A stretch of DNA of 64,000 bases from Abyssisolibacter fermentans (GCF_001559865.1 NZ_LOHE01000101.1:1-64000); one strand, 5' to 3'. Shown: positions 1 to 9,340, counted from the first letter of the stretch. Numbers and translations: made by a program. Notes: generated from the sequence alone by a model not told the origin.

Positions 1-244
1 TACAGTAAATTAACGCTATCTTAAATTTGTGAGTCACTTGCTTTTTTTTTATAGATGAAGTACAATCTATATATAAGATTTAAATTACATATTTACTACA
101 TCATGTCAAACATACCAAAACATATTAATTTAATAAGCCTTAATTCATTTCTATATTAATAATTTAATCATTATCTATGTTACAAGTTTATATTAAAAAA
201 ATTAAATGTTACGTTTATTTGTTGTATTTAAGGGAGGTTTTTTT

Positions 245-2899
245 ATGCAAAATATAATAAGTGTAACACAAAACAAATGTAAGCAATGCTATGCATGTGT
301 AAGGAACTGTCCAGTTAAAGCAGTGCAAATTAAAAATGGTCAAGCTGAAATACTCTATTCAAGGTGTATTAATTGTGGTAGCTGTATTAATAGTTGCCCG
401 CAAAATGCTAAAATTGTTTTGGATAGTGAAACAAAATGTTTGGACATTTTGAAAAATAACAAGAAGGTTATTGCTTGTTTAGCACCATCTTTTGTTGTTA
501 GTTTTCATACATTTTCATATAAAAGAGTAATAAGAGCTTTAAAAAAACTTGGATTTGATGAAGTTTGGGAAACTGCTTTTGGTGCTGAAGAAGTTTCTAA
601 TAGGATAAAACATTATATAGATGAAAATGATAAAAAAACATACATTAGTACTGCGTGTACTGCTTTTACTACTATGATAGAAAAACATTATCCTGAATTA
701 ATAAAATATTTATTACCATTTGTTTCGCCAATGATAAGTGTGGGTAAAATAATAAGAAAAAAATATCCTGATACAGATACTAAGGTAGTATTTATTGGTC
801 CTTGTGTAGCAAAAAAAGCAGAAGCTATGGAATTTCAATATGAAGGAATAATAGATTGTGTTTTGACTTTTGAAGAAATTAAAAGATTGTTTATAAAACA
901 GAAAATAAATATAAGAGAAACTACTGAAAGTGAATTAGATGTTACAGCAAATAAAAATGGCAGACTATTTCCATTGTCAGGTGGTATGATAAAAAATGTA
1001 TTTGCAAATTCTAATTCAATAGATAATCAATATATATATATTGATGAAGCAAAGGATTGTTTTGAACTAATAGATTCATTACTAAACAAGAAATTTACTT
1101 TTAAATTTATTGATGTTTTAATGTGTAAAGGATGTATTAACGGATGTAAGATTGATAGTGATTTAAGTATGTTTGAAAAAATTCATACAATAAAAAAATT
1201 TTATAATGAAAGAGAACCTGTGAATAATAGTAAATATATAGATACAGATGTGGATTATAATAGAACATTTACAAATAGAAGAAATATATTACCATATCCT
1301 TCAGAAGAAGAGATAAAAAAAGTATTAATAATGACAGATAAATATTCGCAGGAGGATGAGCTTAATTGTGGGGCATGTGGTTATAACACTTGTAGAGAAA
1401 AAGCTATTGCTGTGTTACAAGGTATTGCTGAGGTAGAAATGTGTTTACCATATTTAATTAGTAAAAAAACTAAATTGCTTAGGGAATTGTCAACGAAATT
1501 GAACGAAATTACTACTTTAAAGGAAGAACTTGAAACAATAATTGAATCATCATATGATGGAATGATGGTTACTGATGGCGAAGGTAAAATATTAAAAATA
1601 AATAAGGCATGGAAAAGGATAATTGGGTTTAATGAAAATAAAGATAATGTTTTGGACATGGAGAATAATAATATTATCTTTCCTTCAGGAACATTATTAG
1701 TATTAAAAGAAAAAAGAAGATTATCATTCATACAAAATACATTGAATGCTAGACAACATTTAGCAACTGCAACACCTATTTTTGATGAAAATGGTGTAAT
1801 AACTAGAGTTGTAACCAATATAAGAGATATAGAAGAATTGAATAAACTAAGAGATCAATTATATGAAACTAAGAAATTACAGAAATATTTTTCAAATGGA
1901 AAAGATAGACAAGAATCTAATTTAGACATTGTAGGCAATAATAATTTAGTTGCTAATAGTATAGAATTTGGTAGAATACTTCAAACTGCTAGTAAAGTGG
2001 CATGTGTTGATTCTACGATATTAGTACTTGGTGAATCTGGAGTTGGTAAAGAGGTTATTGCTAAATTTATACATGGGCTAAGCAATAGAAAGAATAAATC
2101 TATGGTTAAAATAAACTGTGGTGCAATTCCTGAAAGCTTAATAGAGTCTGAATTATTTGGTTATGAGACAGGTGCATTTACAGGTGCATCAAAAAGAGGA
2201 AAGCCTGGATTAATTGAAGTAGCAGATGAAGGCACCTTATTTTTGGACGAAATAGGAGATTTGCCTCTTAATATTCAAGTGAAATTGCTAAGAGTAATTC
2301 AAGAAAAAACACTAACTAGGATAGGAGGAACTAAGGAAATAAATATAAATGTAAGAATAATAGCTGCAACTAATAAAGACCTTTTTAAAATGGTACAAGA
2401 AAGTACATTTAGATCGGATTTATACTATAGATTAAATGTTGTTCCAATCAATATACCTCCATTGCGTGATAGAATAGACGATATTTTACCATTATGCTAT
2501 CATTTTTTAAATATATACAATAATAAATACAGCTGTAACAAAAATTTTACAAGTCATGCAGAGGATGCATTAAAGAATTATTGTTGGCCAGGGAATGTTA
2601 GAGAATTAGAAAATCTTATTGAAAGATTAGTAGTAACAGCTAGAAGCGATGTTATTGACAGAGACGATTTACCAGCATTTTTGTTTGCGAATAGTTCTTG
2701 TGAATATAGTAAAATAGAGGTTAATGGTATAGTTCCTTTAAAAGAAGCTACAGAACAGGTTGAAAAAATGTTAATAGAGAAAGCTTATAAAAAGTATAGA
2801 ACTACATATGAGATTGCACAAGCATTAAAGGTTAATCAATCAACAATAGTAAGAAAGATACAAAAATATTTTAAACATAATGCATTTATGCATGATTAA
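245..2899 (+). CDS. Sigma-54 activator with N-terminal [FeFe]-hydrogenase-like sensor domain
   Basis: Predicted cytoplasmic transcription activator of 884 residues. The order is: two [4Fe-4S] ferredoxin motifs (about residues 10-55, CKQCYACVRNCP and CINCGSCINSCP); a hydrogenase H-cluster-like domain (about 60-330) keeping Cys in all three signatures (STACTAF, GPCVAKK, MCKGCINGC); a four-Cys Fe-S domain (CGACGYNTC...MC, about 365-420); a PAS domain; a sigma-54 AAA+ domain with Walker A GESGVGKE, the GAFTGA loop and Walker B LFLDEIGD; and a C-terminal Fis-type helix-turn-helix. The start at 245 is chosen over 206 because AGGGAGG lies at 231-237. The domain set is that of a sensory HydS-like protein fused directly to an enhancer-binding protein. 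Just downstream is a consensus sigma-54 promoter and a hydrogenase operon, so it probably controls that operon in response to H2 or redox state. The domain calls are secure; the ligand is inferred. Confidence 0.93.
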   Translation: MQNIISVTQNKCKQCYACVRNCPVKAVQIKNGQAEILYSRCINCGSCINSCPQNAKIVLDSETKCLDILKNNKKVIACLAPSFVVSFHTFSYKRVIRALKKLGFDEVWETAFGAEEVSNRIKHYIDENDKKTYISTACTAFTTMIEKHYPELIKYLLPFVSPMISVGKIIRKKYPDTDTKVVFIGPCVAKKAEAMEFQYEGIIDCVLTFEEIKRLFIKQKINIRETTESELDVTANKNGRLFPLSGGMIKNVFANSNSIDNQYIYIDEAKDCFELIDSLLNKKFTFKFIDVLMCKGCINGCKIDSDLSMFEKIHTIKKFYNEREPVNNSKYIDTDVDYNRTFTNRRNILPYPSEEEIKKVLIMTDKYSQEDELNCGACGYNTCREKAIAVLQGIAEVEMCLPYLISKKTKLLRELSTKLNEITTLKEELETIIESSYDGMMVTDGEGKILKINKAWKRIIGFNENKDNVLDMENNNIIFPSGTLLVLKEKRRLSFIQNTLNARQHLATATPIFDENGVITRVVTNIRDIEELNKLRDQLYETKKLQKYFSNGKDRQESNLDIVGNNNLVANSIEFGRILQTASKVACVDSTILVLGESGVGKEVIAKFIHGLSNRKNKSMVKINCGAIPESLIESELFGYETGAFTGASKRGKPGLIEVADEGTLFLDEIGDLPLNIQVKLLRVIQEKTLTRIGGTKEININVRIIAATNKDLFKMVQESTFRSDLYYRLNVVPINIPPLRDRIDDILPLCYHFLNIYNNKYSCNKNFTSHAEDALKNYCWPGNVRELENLIERLVVTARSDVIDRDDLPAFLFANSSCEYSKIEVNGIVPLKEATEQVEKMLIEKAYKKYRTTYEIAQALKVNQSTIVRKIQKYFKHNAFMHD

Positions 2900-2900
2900 A

Positions 2901-2941
2901 TGCAAATAAACATTTTAGTCCATTTATTTGGGCTTTTTTTT
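2901..2941 (+). terminator. Rho-independent terminator of the sigma-54 activator gene
   Basis: Arms CAAATAAA (2903-2910) and TTTATTTG (2923-2930) form an 8-bp stem. GGC and an eight-T run follow. It separates the activator from the hydrogenase operon. Confidence 0.75.
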
Positions 2942-3055
2942 ATTCATAAAATTAGTAATAAAATTAAATTTAGTATAAGCTAGAAGCTAGTAAATAACAC
3001 AATAGAGCATTAAATAATAAAAAAAATCTACAAATATAACAATAAAACCAATATA

Positions 3056-3071
3056 TGGCACAGGTTTTGCA
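3056..3071 (+). promoter_or_regulatory. Sigma-54 (-24/-12) promoter of the hydrogenase operon
   Basis: The sequence reads TGGCAC-AGGTT-TTGCA, an exact match to the sigma-54 consensus TGGCAC-N5-TTGCW, 36 bases before the first gene of the operon. The only sigma-54 activator in the window is the adjacent upstream gene. A possible activator site is the repeat AGCTAGAAGCTAG at 2978-2990, about 70 bases upstream; that part is speculative. Confidence 0.85.
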
Positions 3072-3106
3072 ATTTATATATACAAATTAAAAAGGAGGTA
3101 TATAGC

Positions 3107-3466
3107 ATGTCTGTAGTTAAGTCGTATGAAGAATTAAGAAATTCAGCATTAGAAGCTATAGATAAGAAAAGACCCTCAGGCAAATTTAGAGCGGTGTTAG
3201 GATATGCAATTTGTAGTATAAGTGTAGGTGCAGATAATGTACTTTGTAGTATGCAAGAAACTGTAAAACAAGCACAGCTAGATAATATTATTATCGAAAC
3301 TACAGGTTGTATTGGAATGTGCTGTAGAGAACCATTGTTAGATATATTTACTCCTGAGGGCAAACAGTACACATATGAGTATGTTAATGAAAAAATGGCT
3401 AGAGCAATAATAATATCACATAGCATGTATAATGAACCAATTAAAGAATGGTTAATAAAAGATTGA
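3107..3466 (+). CDS. Thioredoxin-like [2Fe-2S] ferredoxin subunit (HndB-like)
   Basis: A 119-residue protein of the thioredoxin-like [2Fe-2S] family. Candidate ligands are Cys in AICSISVGADNVLC and in TGCIGMCCREP, the second region matching the family's GCxGxC pattern. It is the first gene of the operon, followed 16 bases later by a NuoE-like subunit. The NuoF homologue downstream lacks the N-terminal thioredoxin-like domain seen in HndC/HydB proteins, so this small protein may supply that cluster as a separate subunit. AAGGAGG precedes the ATG. The family is clear; its place in the complex is inferred from operon position. Confidence 0.8.
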   Translation: MSVVKSYEELRNSALEAIDKKRPSGKFRAVLGYAICSISVGADNVLCSMQETVKQAQLDNIIIETTGCIGMCCREPLLDIFTPEGKQYTYEYVNEKMARAIIISHSMYNEPIKEWLIKD

Positions 3467-3482
3467 AAGGGGGATTTTTTAA

Positions 3483-3953
3483 ATGCAATCTAAAATAGTT
3501 ATGGATGCAATTAACAAAGTAGGAGATACTCAAGATAAGTTACTAGAAGTATTAATTGAGGTTCAAGCACAAGCGCCTGGTAATTATATTTCAGAGACTT
3601 CATTAAGAGATATTGCACAAGGGTTAAATATTCCATTAAGTAAAGCATACAGTGTTGCTGGTTTTTATTCTATGTTATCAACTAAAGAAAGAGGTAAATA
3701 TTTAATACAAATTTGTAACAGTGGTCCGTGTTATATAAATAGAGGTAAAGCTATTGCACATGCATTTGAACAAGTATTAGGTATAAAAATGGGTGAAACT
3801 ACAACTGATAAATTATTTACATTAGAATATACTAGTTGTTTTGGTGCTTGTGATGTTGCACCAGCAATAAAATTAAACGACAAAGTATATGGAAATCTAA
3901 CTGTTAATAGAGCAATTCAAATTATTAATGATTTGAAAGAAGGTGAAAAGTAA
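3483..3953 (+). CDS. hndA: NuoE-like [2Fe-2S] subunit of an NAD(P)-linked [FeFe] hydrogenase (HndA)
   Basis: A 156-residue NuoE/HndA/HydC family protein: an N-terminal helical bundle followed by a thioredoxin-like domain carrying the four ligands of a [2Fe-2S] cluster, CNSGPC (C-x4-C) and SCFGAC (C-x3-C). It passes electrons between the flavin subunit and the hydrogenase. Its stop overlaps the start of the NuoF gene by one base (TAATG), indicating translational coupling. The length is typical of the family. Confidence 0.92.
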   Translation: MQSKIVMDAINKVGDTQDKLLEVLIEVQAQAPGNYISETSLRDIAQGLNIPLSKAYSVAGFYSMLSTKERGKYLIQICNSGPCYINRGKAIAHAFEQVLGIKMGETTTDKLFTLEYTSCFGACDVAPAIKLNDKVYGNLTVNRAIQIINDLKEGEK

Positions 3954-5248
3954 TGGTAAATTTATTATCTAAGCTTTGTGGTAAGATTAATCCCTTATCT
4001 ATTGATGACTATGTAAATAATGAAGGATTTAAAGCAATAAAGAAAGCATTGTATGATATGAGTCCCCAACAAGTTTTAAGTGAAGTTAAAAATTCTAACC
4101 TAAGAGGTAGAGGAGGAGCAGCGTTCCCTACAGGATTAAAATGGTCTTTTACTGCATCTGAAAAATCACCTATTAAGTATGTTATATGTAATGCAGATGA
4201 AGGTGAGCCCGGAACTTTTAAAGATAGGATTTTATTAGATGGCAGTCCGTTTCAAATCATAGAGGGAATGATGATATGTGGTTATGCAGTTGGAGCAACT
4301 AAAGGATATATATATATAAGAGGAGAATACTCAAAGACTAAAGAAATGCTAATAAAAGGTATAGAAATATTAAGAGAGGCAGGTTGTTTAGGAAATAATA
4401 TATTTGACTCATCATTTGATTTTGATATTGAAGTAAGATCTGGTGCAGGAGCATATGTGTGTGGTGAAGAGACTGCATTGATAGAATCGATAGAAGGTAA
4501 GCCTGGACGTACTAGATTTAAGCCTCCTTATCCACCAGTTGCAGGATTATGGAATAAACCAACGCTAGTTAATAATGTTGAAACTCTAGCGAATATACCA
4601 GTAATATTAAATTTAGGAGCAGAAGAGTTTAAACAGTATGGTACACCTTCAAGTAGTGGAACAAAACTTATATCTGTTTCAGGCAGCATTGTTAATAAAG
4701 GAGTATTTGAGATTGAGTTTGGTATAAGCATCAGAGAAATAATAAACAATCTTTGTGGAGGTATAGATACTGATAAAAAGGTTAAATTTGTACAGCTAGG
4801 AGGTTCATCAGGAGCATGTATTCCAGAAAGTATGTTGGATATAAAAATAGATTTTGATTGTTTGAAAGAAAATGGTGTTAGTTTAGGTTCAGGTGCAATG
4901 TTTATTGCTGATGAGGATGTGTGTATTGTAGATTTTCTAATGGCAACTATGGAATTCTTTAAACATGAATCCTGTGGTAAGTGTACACCATGTAGAGAGG
5001 GTAATAAACATATAGTTCGTATATTAAATAAAATAACTAAAGGTGTTGCAACTCAAAAAGATTTAGAGATATTATATGAAATATGTAATGTAATGAAAAC
5101 AGCATCACTTTGCGGATTAGGTCAAGCAGCTCCAACAGCTGTTATATCTTGTTTGGAGCATTTTAGAGATGAAATAAATGAACACATTAATAAACATTGT
5201 AGAGCTGGAAATTGTTTGTTTAATAAGGGGGTGTCTGCAAATGAATAA
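3953..5248 (+). CDS. NuoF-like FMN/NADH-binding subunit of the hydrogenase
   Basis: A 431-residue flavoprotein subunit. NADH/FMN-binding motifs GRGGAAFPTGLKW and NADEGEPGTFKDR lie near residues 50-90, and the [4Fe-4S] N3-type ligands are CGKCTPC with a distal Cys in SLCGLG. It should oxidise or reduce NAD(H) for the hydrogenase. Compared with HndC/HydB of bifurcating hydrogenases it lacks the N-terminal thioredoxin-like domain and the C-terminal double [4Fe-4S] ferredoxin domain, so it resembles core NuoF. The 3' end overlaps hydA by eight bases. Whether the complex bifurcates electrons to ferredoxin cannot be settled from sequence. Confidence 0.92.
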   Translation: MVNLLSKLCGKINPLSIDDYVNNEGFKAIKKALYDMSPQQVLSEVKNSNLRGRGGAAFPTGLKWSFTASEKSPIKYVICNADEGEPGTFKDRILLDGSPFQIIEGMMICGYAVGATKGYIYIRGEYSKTKEMLIKGIEILREAGCLGNNIFDSSFDFDIEVRSGAGAYVCGEETALIESIEGKPGRTRFKPPYPPVAGLWNKPTLVNNVETLANIPVILNLGAEEFKQYGTPSSSGTKLISVSGSIVNKGVFEIEFGISIREIINNLCGGIDTDKKVKFVQLGGSSGACIPESMLDIKIDFDCLKENGVSLGSGAMFIADEDVCIVDFLMATMEFFKHESCGKCTPCREGNKHIVRILNKITKGVATQKDLEILYEICNVMKTASLCGLGQAAPTAVISCLEHFRDEINEHINKHCRAGNCLFNKGVSANE

Positions 5249-6959
5249 AGTCAATTTGTTCATCGATGGTATGAAAATAAGTGTAAATGAAGGTACAACA
5301 ATATTAGAAGCTGCTAAAAAAGTTAATGTTAAAATACCAACACTTTGTTATCATCCAGATCAGCATGTCAAAGGAAGTTGTCGTGTTTGTGTAGTAGAAG
5401 TAGAAGGGCAGAATACACTTGTAGCTTCATGTTGCACACCCGTTAAAGAAGGTATGGTTGTAAAAACTAACACTAAAAAGGTTCGAGAGGCAAGAAAGTC
5501 AATAGTTGAGATGATTATATCAAATCATAATGCTGAATGTTTAACATGTGTTCGTAATGGCAACTGTGAATTACAAAATTTATGTAATGAGCTTAATATT
5601 AGAACTACTAAATTAGATAAGACTGTTGAATTATTACCGATTGATGATTCTAACCCTGCAATAGTTAGAGATTTGAGTAAATGTATTAAATGCGGTAGAT
5701 GTGTTGAAATTTGCCATGAAGTTCAAGGAATTGGTGCTATAGATAATGTTCATAGAAGCAGTGAAATGAGAATTGATACTCCATTTTCATTGGGGCTTGC
5801 AGATACTAAATGTGTTTACTGTGGACAGTGTGTAAGTGTGTGTCCAGTGGGAGCTTTATATGAAAAAAGTGATATTGATATTGTTTGGAGAGCTTTAGAT
5901 GATGATAAAAAACATGTTGTTGTTCAAATAGCACCAGCTGTTAGAGTTGCTTTAGGTGAAGAATTTGGTATGGCTCCTGGAAGTATAGTTACTGGAAAAA
6001 TTGTTACTGCATTAAGACATTTGGGTTTTGATGCTGTATTTGATACTAATTTTACTGCAGATTTAACAATAATGGAAGAAGGTAATGAACTCCTTCATAG
6101 GATTCAAAATAACGGAAGGCTGCCAATGCTTACTTCATGTAGCCCAGGGTGGATTAATTTTGTGGAACAATTCTATCCAGAGTTTTTGGAGAATGTTTCT
6201 ACTTGCAAATCTCCTCAACAAATGTTTGGTGCATTAGCTAAAACGTATTATCCAAATAAGAAGAATTTAGATCCTAAAGATGTTTATGTAGTTTCAATTA
6301 TGCCTTGTACTGCAAAAAAAGCAGAAGCTGCAAGGAAAGAAATGAATGACAGTGGATACCAAGATGTAGATGTTGTATTAACTACTAGAGAATTTGCAAA
6401 AATGATTAAACAAGCTGGGTTAGATATAAATACATTAGTAGAAGATGAATTTGATAAACCATTAGGAATTTCAACAGGTGCAGCTGTTATATTTGGAGCA
6501 TCTGGAGGAGTTATGGAAGCGGCATTAAGAACGGTTTATGAAGTTGTTACTGGAGAAGAACTTGAAAATATAGAATTTAAAGGGGTTAGAGGCTTAAAAG
6601 GTATTAAGAAGAGTACTGTAAAAGTTGGTGATTTAGATGTAAAAGTTGCTGTAGCAAATAGTTTAAGTAGTGCAAGAGAAATACTTGAATTAGTAAAATC
6701 AGGTAAAGAAGAATTTCATTTTATAGAAATTATGTGCTGCCCTGGAGGTTGCATAGGCGGCGGAGGTCAACCAATACCTGTTAATAATCAAATTAGAGAA
6801 AATAGGATAAAAGGTGTTTATAAAATTGATGATAATTCTAAGATAAGAAAATCACATAAAAACCCTGCTATTAAGGTATTATATGACGAATTTTTAGAAA
6901 AACCTTTAAGTCATGTATCTCATAAATTATTGCATACACATTATACAGATAGAAGCTGA
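5241..6959 (+). CDS. hydA: [FeFe] hydrogenase catalytic subunit (HndD/HydA type)
   Basis: A 572-residue catalytic subunit. The order is a plant-type [2Fe-2S] domain (CYHPDQ...CRVC...CC), a His-Cys [4Fe-4S] motif (HNAECLTC...C), two [4Fe-4S] motifs (CIKCGRCVEIC, CVYCGQCVSVC), the H-cluster domain with L1 TSCSPGW, L2 MPCTAKK and L3 MCCPGGCIGGGGQP, and the small-subunit-like C-terminus. L1 has Ser where TSCCPGW is also common. It catalyses reversible H2 formation and, with the preceding subunits, links this to NAD(P)H. The start at 5241 is chosen because AGGGGG lies just upstream and the encoded start (MNKVNLFIDGMK) fits the family; an in-frame ATG at 5178 would overlap nuoF further. Confidence 0.95.
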   Translation: MNKVNLFIDGMKISVNEGTTILEAAKKVNVKIPTLCYHPDQHVKGSCRVCVVEVEGQNTLVASCCTPVKEGMVVKTNTKKVREARKSIVEMIISNHNAECLTCVRNGNCELQNLCNELNIRTTKLDKTVELLPIDDSNPAIVRDLSKCIKCGRCVEICHEVQGIGAIDNVHRSSEMRIDTPFSLGLADTKCVYCGQCVSVCPVGALYEKSDIDIVWRALDDDKKHVVVQIAPAVRVALGEEFGMAPGSIVTGKIVTALRHLGFDAVFDTNFTADLTIMEEGNELLHRIQNNGRLPMLTSCSPGWINFVEQFYPEFLENVSTCKSPQQMFGALAKTYYPNKKNLDPKDVYVVSIMPCTAKKAEAARKEMNDSGYQDVDVVLTTREFAKMIKQAGLDINTLVEDEFDKPLGISTGAAVIFGASGGVMEAALRTVYEVVTGEELENIEFKGVRGLKGIKKSTVKVGDLDVKVAVANSLSSAREILELVKSGKEEFHFIEIMCCPGGCIGGGGQPIPVNNQIRENRIKGVYKIDDNSKIRKSHKNPAIKVLYDEFLEKPLSHVSHKLLHTHYTDRS

Positions 6960-6978
6960 GTTTATAAAATTTGCCCAT

Positions 6979-7007
6979 ATTAGGAAATTAAAAATTTTCT
7001 AATTTTT
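6979..7007 (+). terminator. Terminator of the hydrogenase operon
   Basis: ATTAGGAAATT (6979-6989) pairs with AATTTTCTAAT (6992-7002), followed by five T residues. A second inverted repeat, CCTGAATTAT (7023-7032) with ATAATTCAGG (7086-7095) then CTTTTT, lies further on and may act as a backup or belong to the dispersed repeat family. Confidence 0.6.
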
Positions 7008-7175
7008 ATATCCTTTACCTAACCTGAATTATATATGGCAGATATGAATTTAAGAAATTGTAAGCTTAGATTTAATGTTTGTCATAATAATTCAGGCTTT
7101 TTATATATAGTTATTCTAGTAAATAGATAAAAGCTCCACATATAAAATAATGGGAGCTCCTTAAAGTTGTTCAAT

Positions 7176-8588
7176 CTAAGCTTCTGCATCAGCTGTTTGT
7201 TCTTCATTAATTTTCTTTACTTCATCAATCTTCTTTTCTTTACCCAAATACTCAGGTAGTTCCATACCAGCCATATCAAACATATCTTTCATAGGAGGAA
7301 TGGATTTCATCATACCTGATAAGAAATTAGCTGTAGTTGGGGTACCATCTTTGGACATACCGTCCCATACAGTGACCTTATCAATTTTAAGGTTCTTGAT
7401 AGCTTCAACTTGTGTTTCTATAAGTTTTTCCATTTTATCAGCAAGCATAAGTTTAATGGCATCGTTTGCATTACCACCAGCTGATTCAACTATTTCTTTA
7501 AAACCTGTTGCCTGTTTGCTGAGAACTTCTTCTATACCACGAGCCTGTGCTTCCATTTTAGCATAAATAGCATCAGCTTCTCCTTTTGCTTTTCTTCTAG
7601 TTCTTTCAGCTTCTGCTTCAGCTTCAATCTCAGCTTTTCTTTTATCGATTTCTGCTTGAACAATAATATCAGCTTCTTTAGTGGCCTTTTCTCTTTCTGC
7701 CCTTGCTATTTCGGCAATTTTTTCTGCTTCATAAGCTTCTTCTAAGGCACGTGCAGATTGAACTTTTTCAGCTGCAGTAGCTTTTCTAAGAGCTTCAGCT
7801 TCTTTTTCTCTTCTTTCAGCTTCTGAATTAGCTACAGTTACCTTAGCTTCATTTTCACCTTTGATAGCTATGGAATTGGCTTCAGCAACTCTTACACGTT
7901 GGTCTTTAAGAGCATTAGATTCGCCGATTGATCCATCTCTATTTTTTTCAGCAACTGATTTTTTAGCATCATTAATAGCTTTAGCAGCGGCCTCTTTACC
8001 TAGAGCAGCTATGTATCCTGATTCATCATTTATGTCTGTAACGTTAACGTTTATAAGTCTTAAACCTATTTTTTTGAGCTCTGATTCAACGTTTCTAGAA
8101 ACAGCATCCAGGAACTTATCTCTATCAGTATTAATTTCTTCAATGTCCATAGTTGCAACTACTAAACGTAATTGACCAAAGATGATGTCTTTAGCTAATT
8201 CTTGAATATCGCTAAGTGGTAATCCTAAAAGACGTTCAGCTGCATTCTGCATAATACCAAGTTCTGTAGAAATTCCAACAGTAAATCGTGAAGGAACATC
8301 TACTCTAATATTTTGTTTAGATAAAGCATTAGTTAGATTAACTTCTATTGATATAGGAGTTAAATCTAAAAATTCGTAATGTTGAAAAATCGGCCATATA
8401 AAAGCAGCACCACCGTGTATACACTTAGCAGATCGTTGTCCACCTTCATTACTCTTTCCTACCTTACCATATACTACCATAATCTTGTCTGATGGACATT
8501 TTTTATAACGTGATAGTAAGGCTAATATTGTTGATAGTATTAGAATAACAACAACAATAATAGTAATCATAGTTTCATCAAATGGCAT
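7176..8588 (-). CDS. floT: Flotillin-like SPFH-domain membrane protein
   Basis: A 470-residue flotillin (YuaG/FloT type). One N-terminal membrane segment (about residues 8-26) precedes an SPFH/PHB domain (about 30-200), a long Ala/Glu/Lys-rich coiled coil (about 200-370, many AEAE/EAEK repeats) and a conserved C-terminal region. It should sit at the inner face of the membrane and organise functional membrane domains. It is the second gene of a minus-strand operon behind an NfeD-like gene, the same pairing as yuaF-floT of B. subtilis. GAGGGGG precedes the ATG. Confidence 0.92.
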   Translation of the reverse strand: MPFDETMITIIVVVILILSTILALLSRYKKCPSDKIMVVYGKVGKSNEGGQRSAKCIHGGAAFIWPIFQHYEFLDLTPISIEVNLTNALSKQNIRVDVPSRFTVGISTELGIMQNAAERLLGLPLSDIQELAKDIIFGQLRLVVATMDIEEINTDRDKFLDAVSRNVESELKKIGLRLINVNVTDINDESGYIAALGKEAAAKAINDAKKSVAEKNRDGSIGESNALKDQRVRVAEANSIAIKGENEAKVTVANSEAERREKEAEALRKATAAEKVQSARALEEAYEAEKIAEIARAEREKATKEADIIVQAEIDKRKAEIEAEAEAERTRRKAKGEADAIYAKMEAQARGIEEVLSKQATGFKEIVESAGGNANDAIKLMLADKMEKLIETQVEAIKNLKIDKVTVWDGMSKDGTPTTANFLSGMMKSIPPMKDMFDMAGMELPEYLGKEKKIDEVKKINEEQTADAEA

Positions 8589-8704
8589 ATAAATCCCCCT
8601 CTTAGAAATAATTTCAGTTATTTATTAATCATAGTCTAATTATAAAGTTAGAAATATTATTAATAAATATTTCTTTTTACAATTAAATTATAAATTAATC
8701 ATAA

Positions 8705-9313
8705 TTAGATAATATCTTTCTCAACAACTAATATACTATTGTTAGATATATCAATAACTCTAACAATAGTTCCAGTGGAAAGTTTTTGTGATTCATCAGT
8801 AATAGCATCAAGTTCTATATATCTGTCTTGAACTAAAATACTAACTTTACCAACTCCTTTTCTTTTAGAAGGTATAGTAAGATAAACTTCACATGTTTTC
8901 CCTAAAGTATTTCTTAAATCTAGTAAGCCGTTTGATTGGAGTTTAGTTATCCAGTAAAATAAAAGTGCAATACAAACCATTCCAATTACACCAGAAAAAC
9001 AAGCTATAAATATAATAATTGGCTTTGATAAATTTGTATTGCACAGAGATATACCAACCCAACCAAATAAAGTGAAGAAAGCAATCAATCCTCTAATTGA
9101 AAAAAATCTTATCCCATGTGTAAAACCTGTAAGCTCATTGTCCATATCTACATCAATATCTGAATCTACATCTAAGTCTCCTTCAATATCCATATCAGTT
9201 TCTGCAGAAAATCCTATAAGTGTGAAAATTGTTTGAATAACTAATACTAAGGTTGCAGGTATAGCGATATAATAAAATAATTGCTTCAAAGTTATTGAAT
9301 AAAAAATATGCAT
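8705..9313 (-). CDS. NfeD-like membrane protein (YuaF type)
   Basis: A 202-residue membrane protein with about three hydrophobic segments and a C-terminal OB-fold NfeD domain (about residues 135-200, starting near LGKTCEVYLTI). An acidic Asp-rich loop (about 37-58, DMDIEGDLDVDSDIDVDMD) follows the first membrane segment. NfeD proteins partner flotillins. It is the promoter-proximal gene of the minus-strand pair, 116 bases before floT, and is divergent from the XRE regulator gene. Confidence 0.85.
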   Translation of the reverse strand: MHIFYSITLKQLFYYIAIPATLVLVIQTIFTLIGFSAETDMDIEGDLDVDSDIDVDMDNELTGFTHGIRFFSIRGLIAFFTLFGWVGISLCNTNLSKPIIIFIACFSGVIGMVCIALLFYWITKLQSNGLLDLRNTLGKTCEVYLTIPSKRKGVGKVSILVQDRYIELDAITDESQKLSTGTIVRVIDISNNSILVVEKDII

Positions 9314-9340
9314 ATATAAATCACCTCATTATTAATAAAA

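Noticed and set aside
1-244. A gene in the first 244 bases
   Set aside because: The stretch is A+T-rich with no open frame of note. The ATG at 206 has no ribosome-binding site and only extends the activator gene.
7861-8175. Open frames antisense to floT
   Set aside because: They are Ser/Ala-rich shadows produced by the repetitive coiled-coil codons of flotillin.
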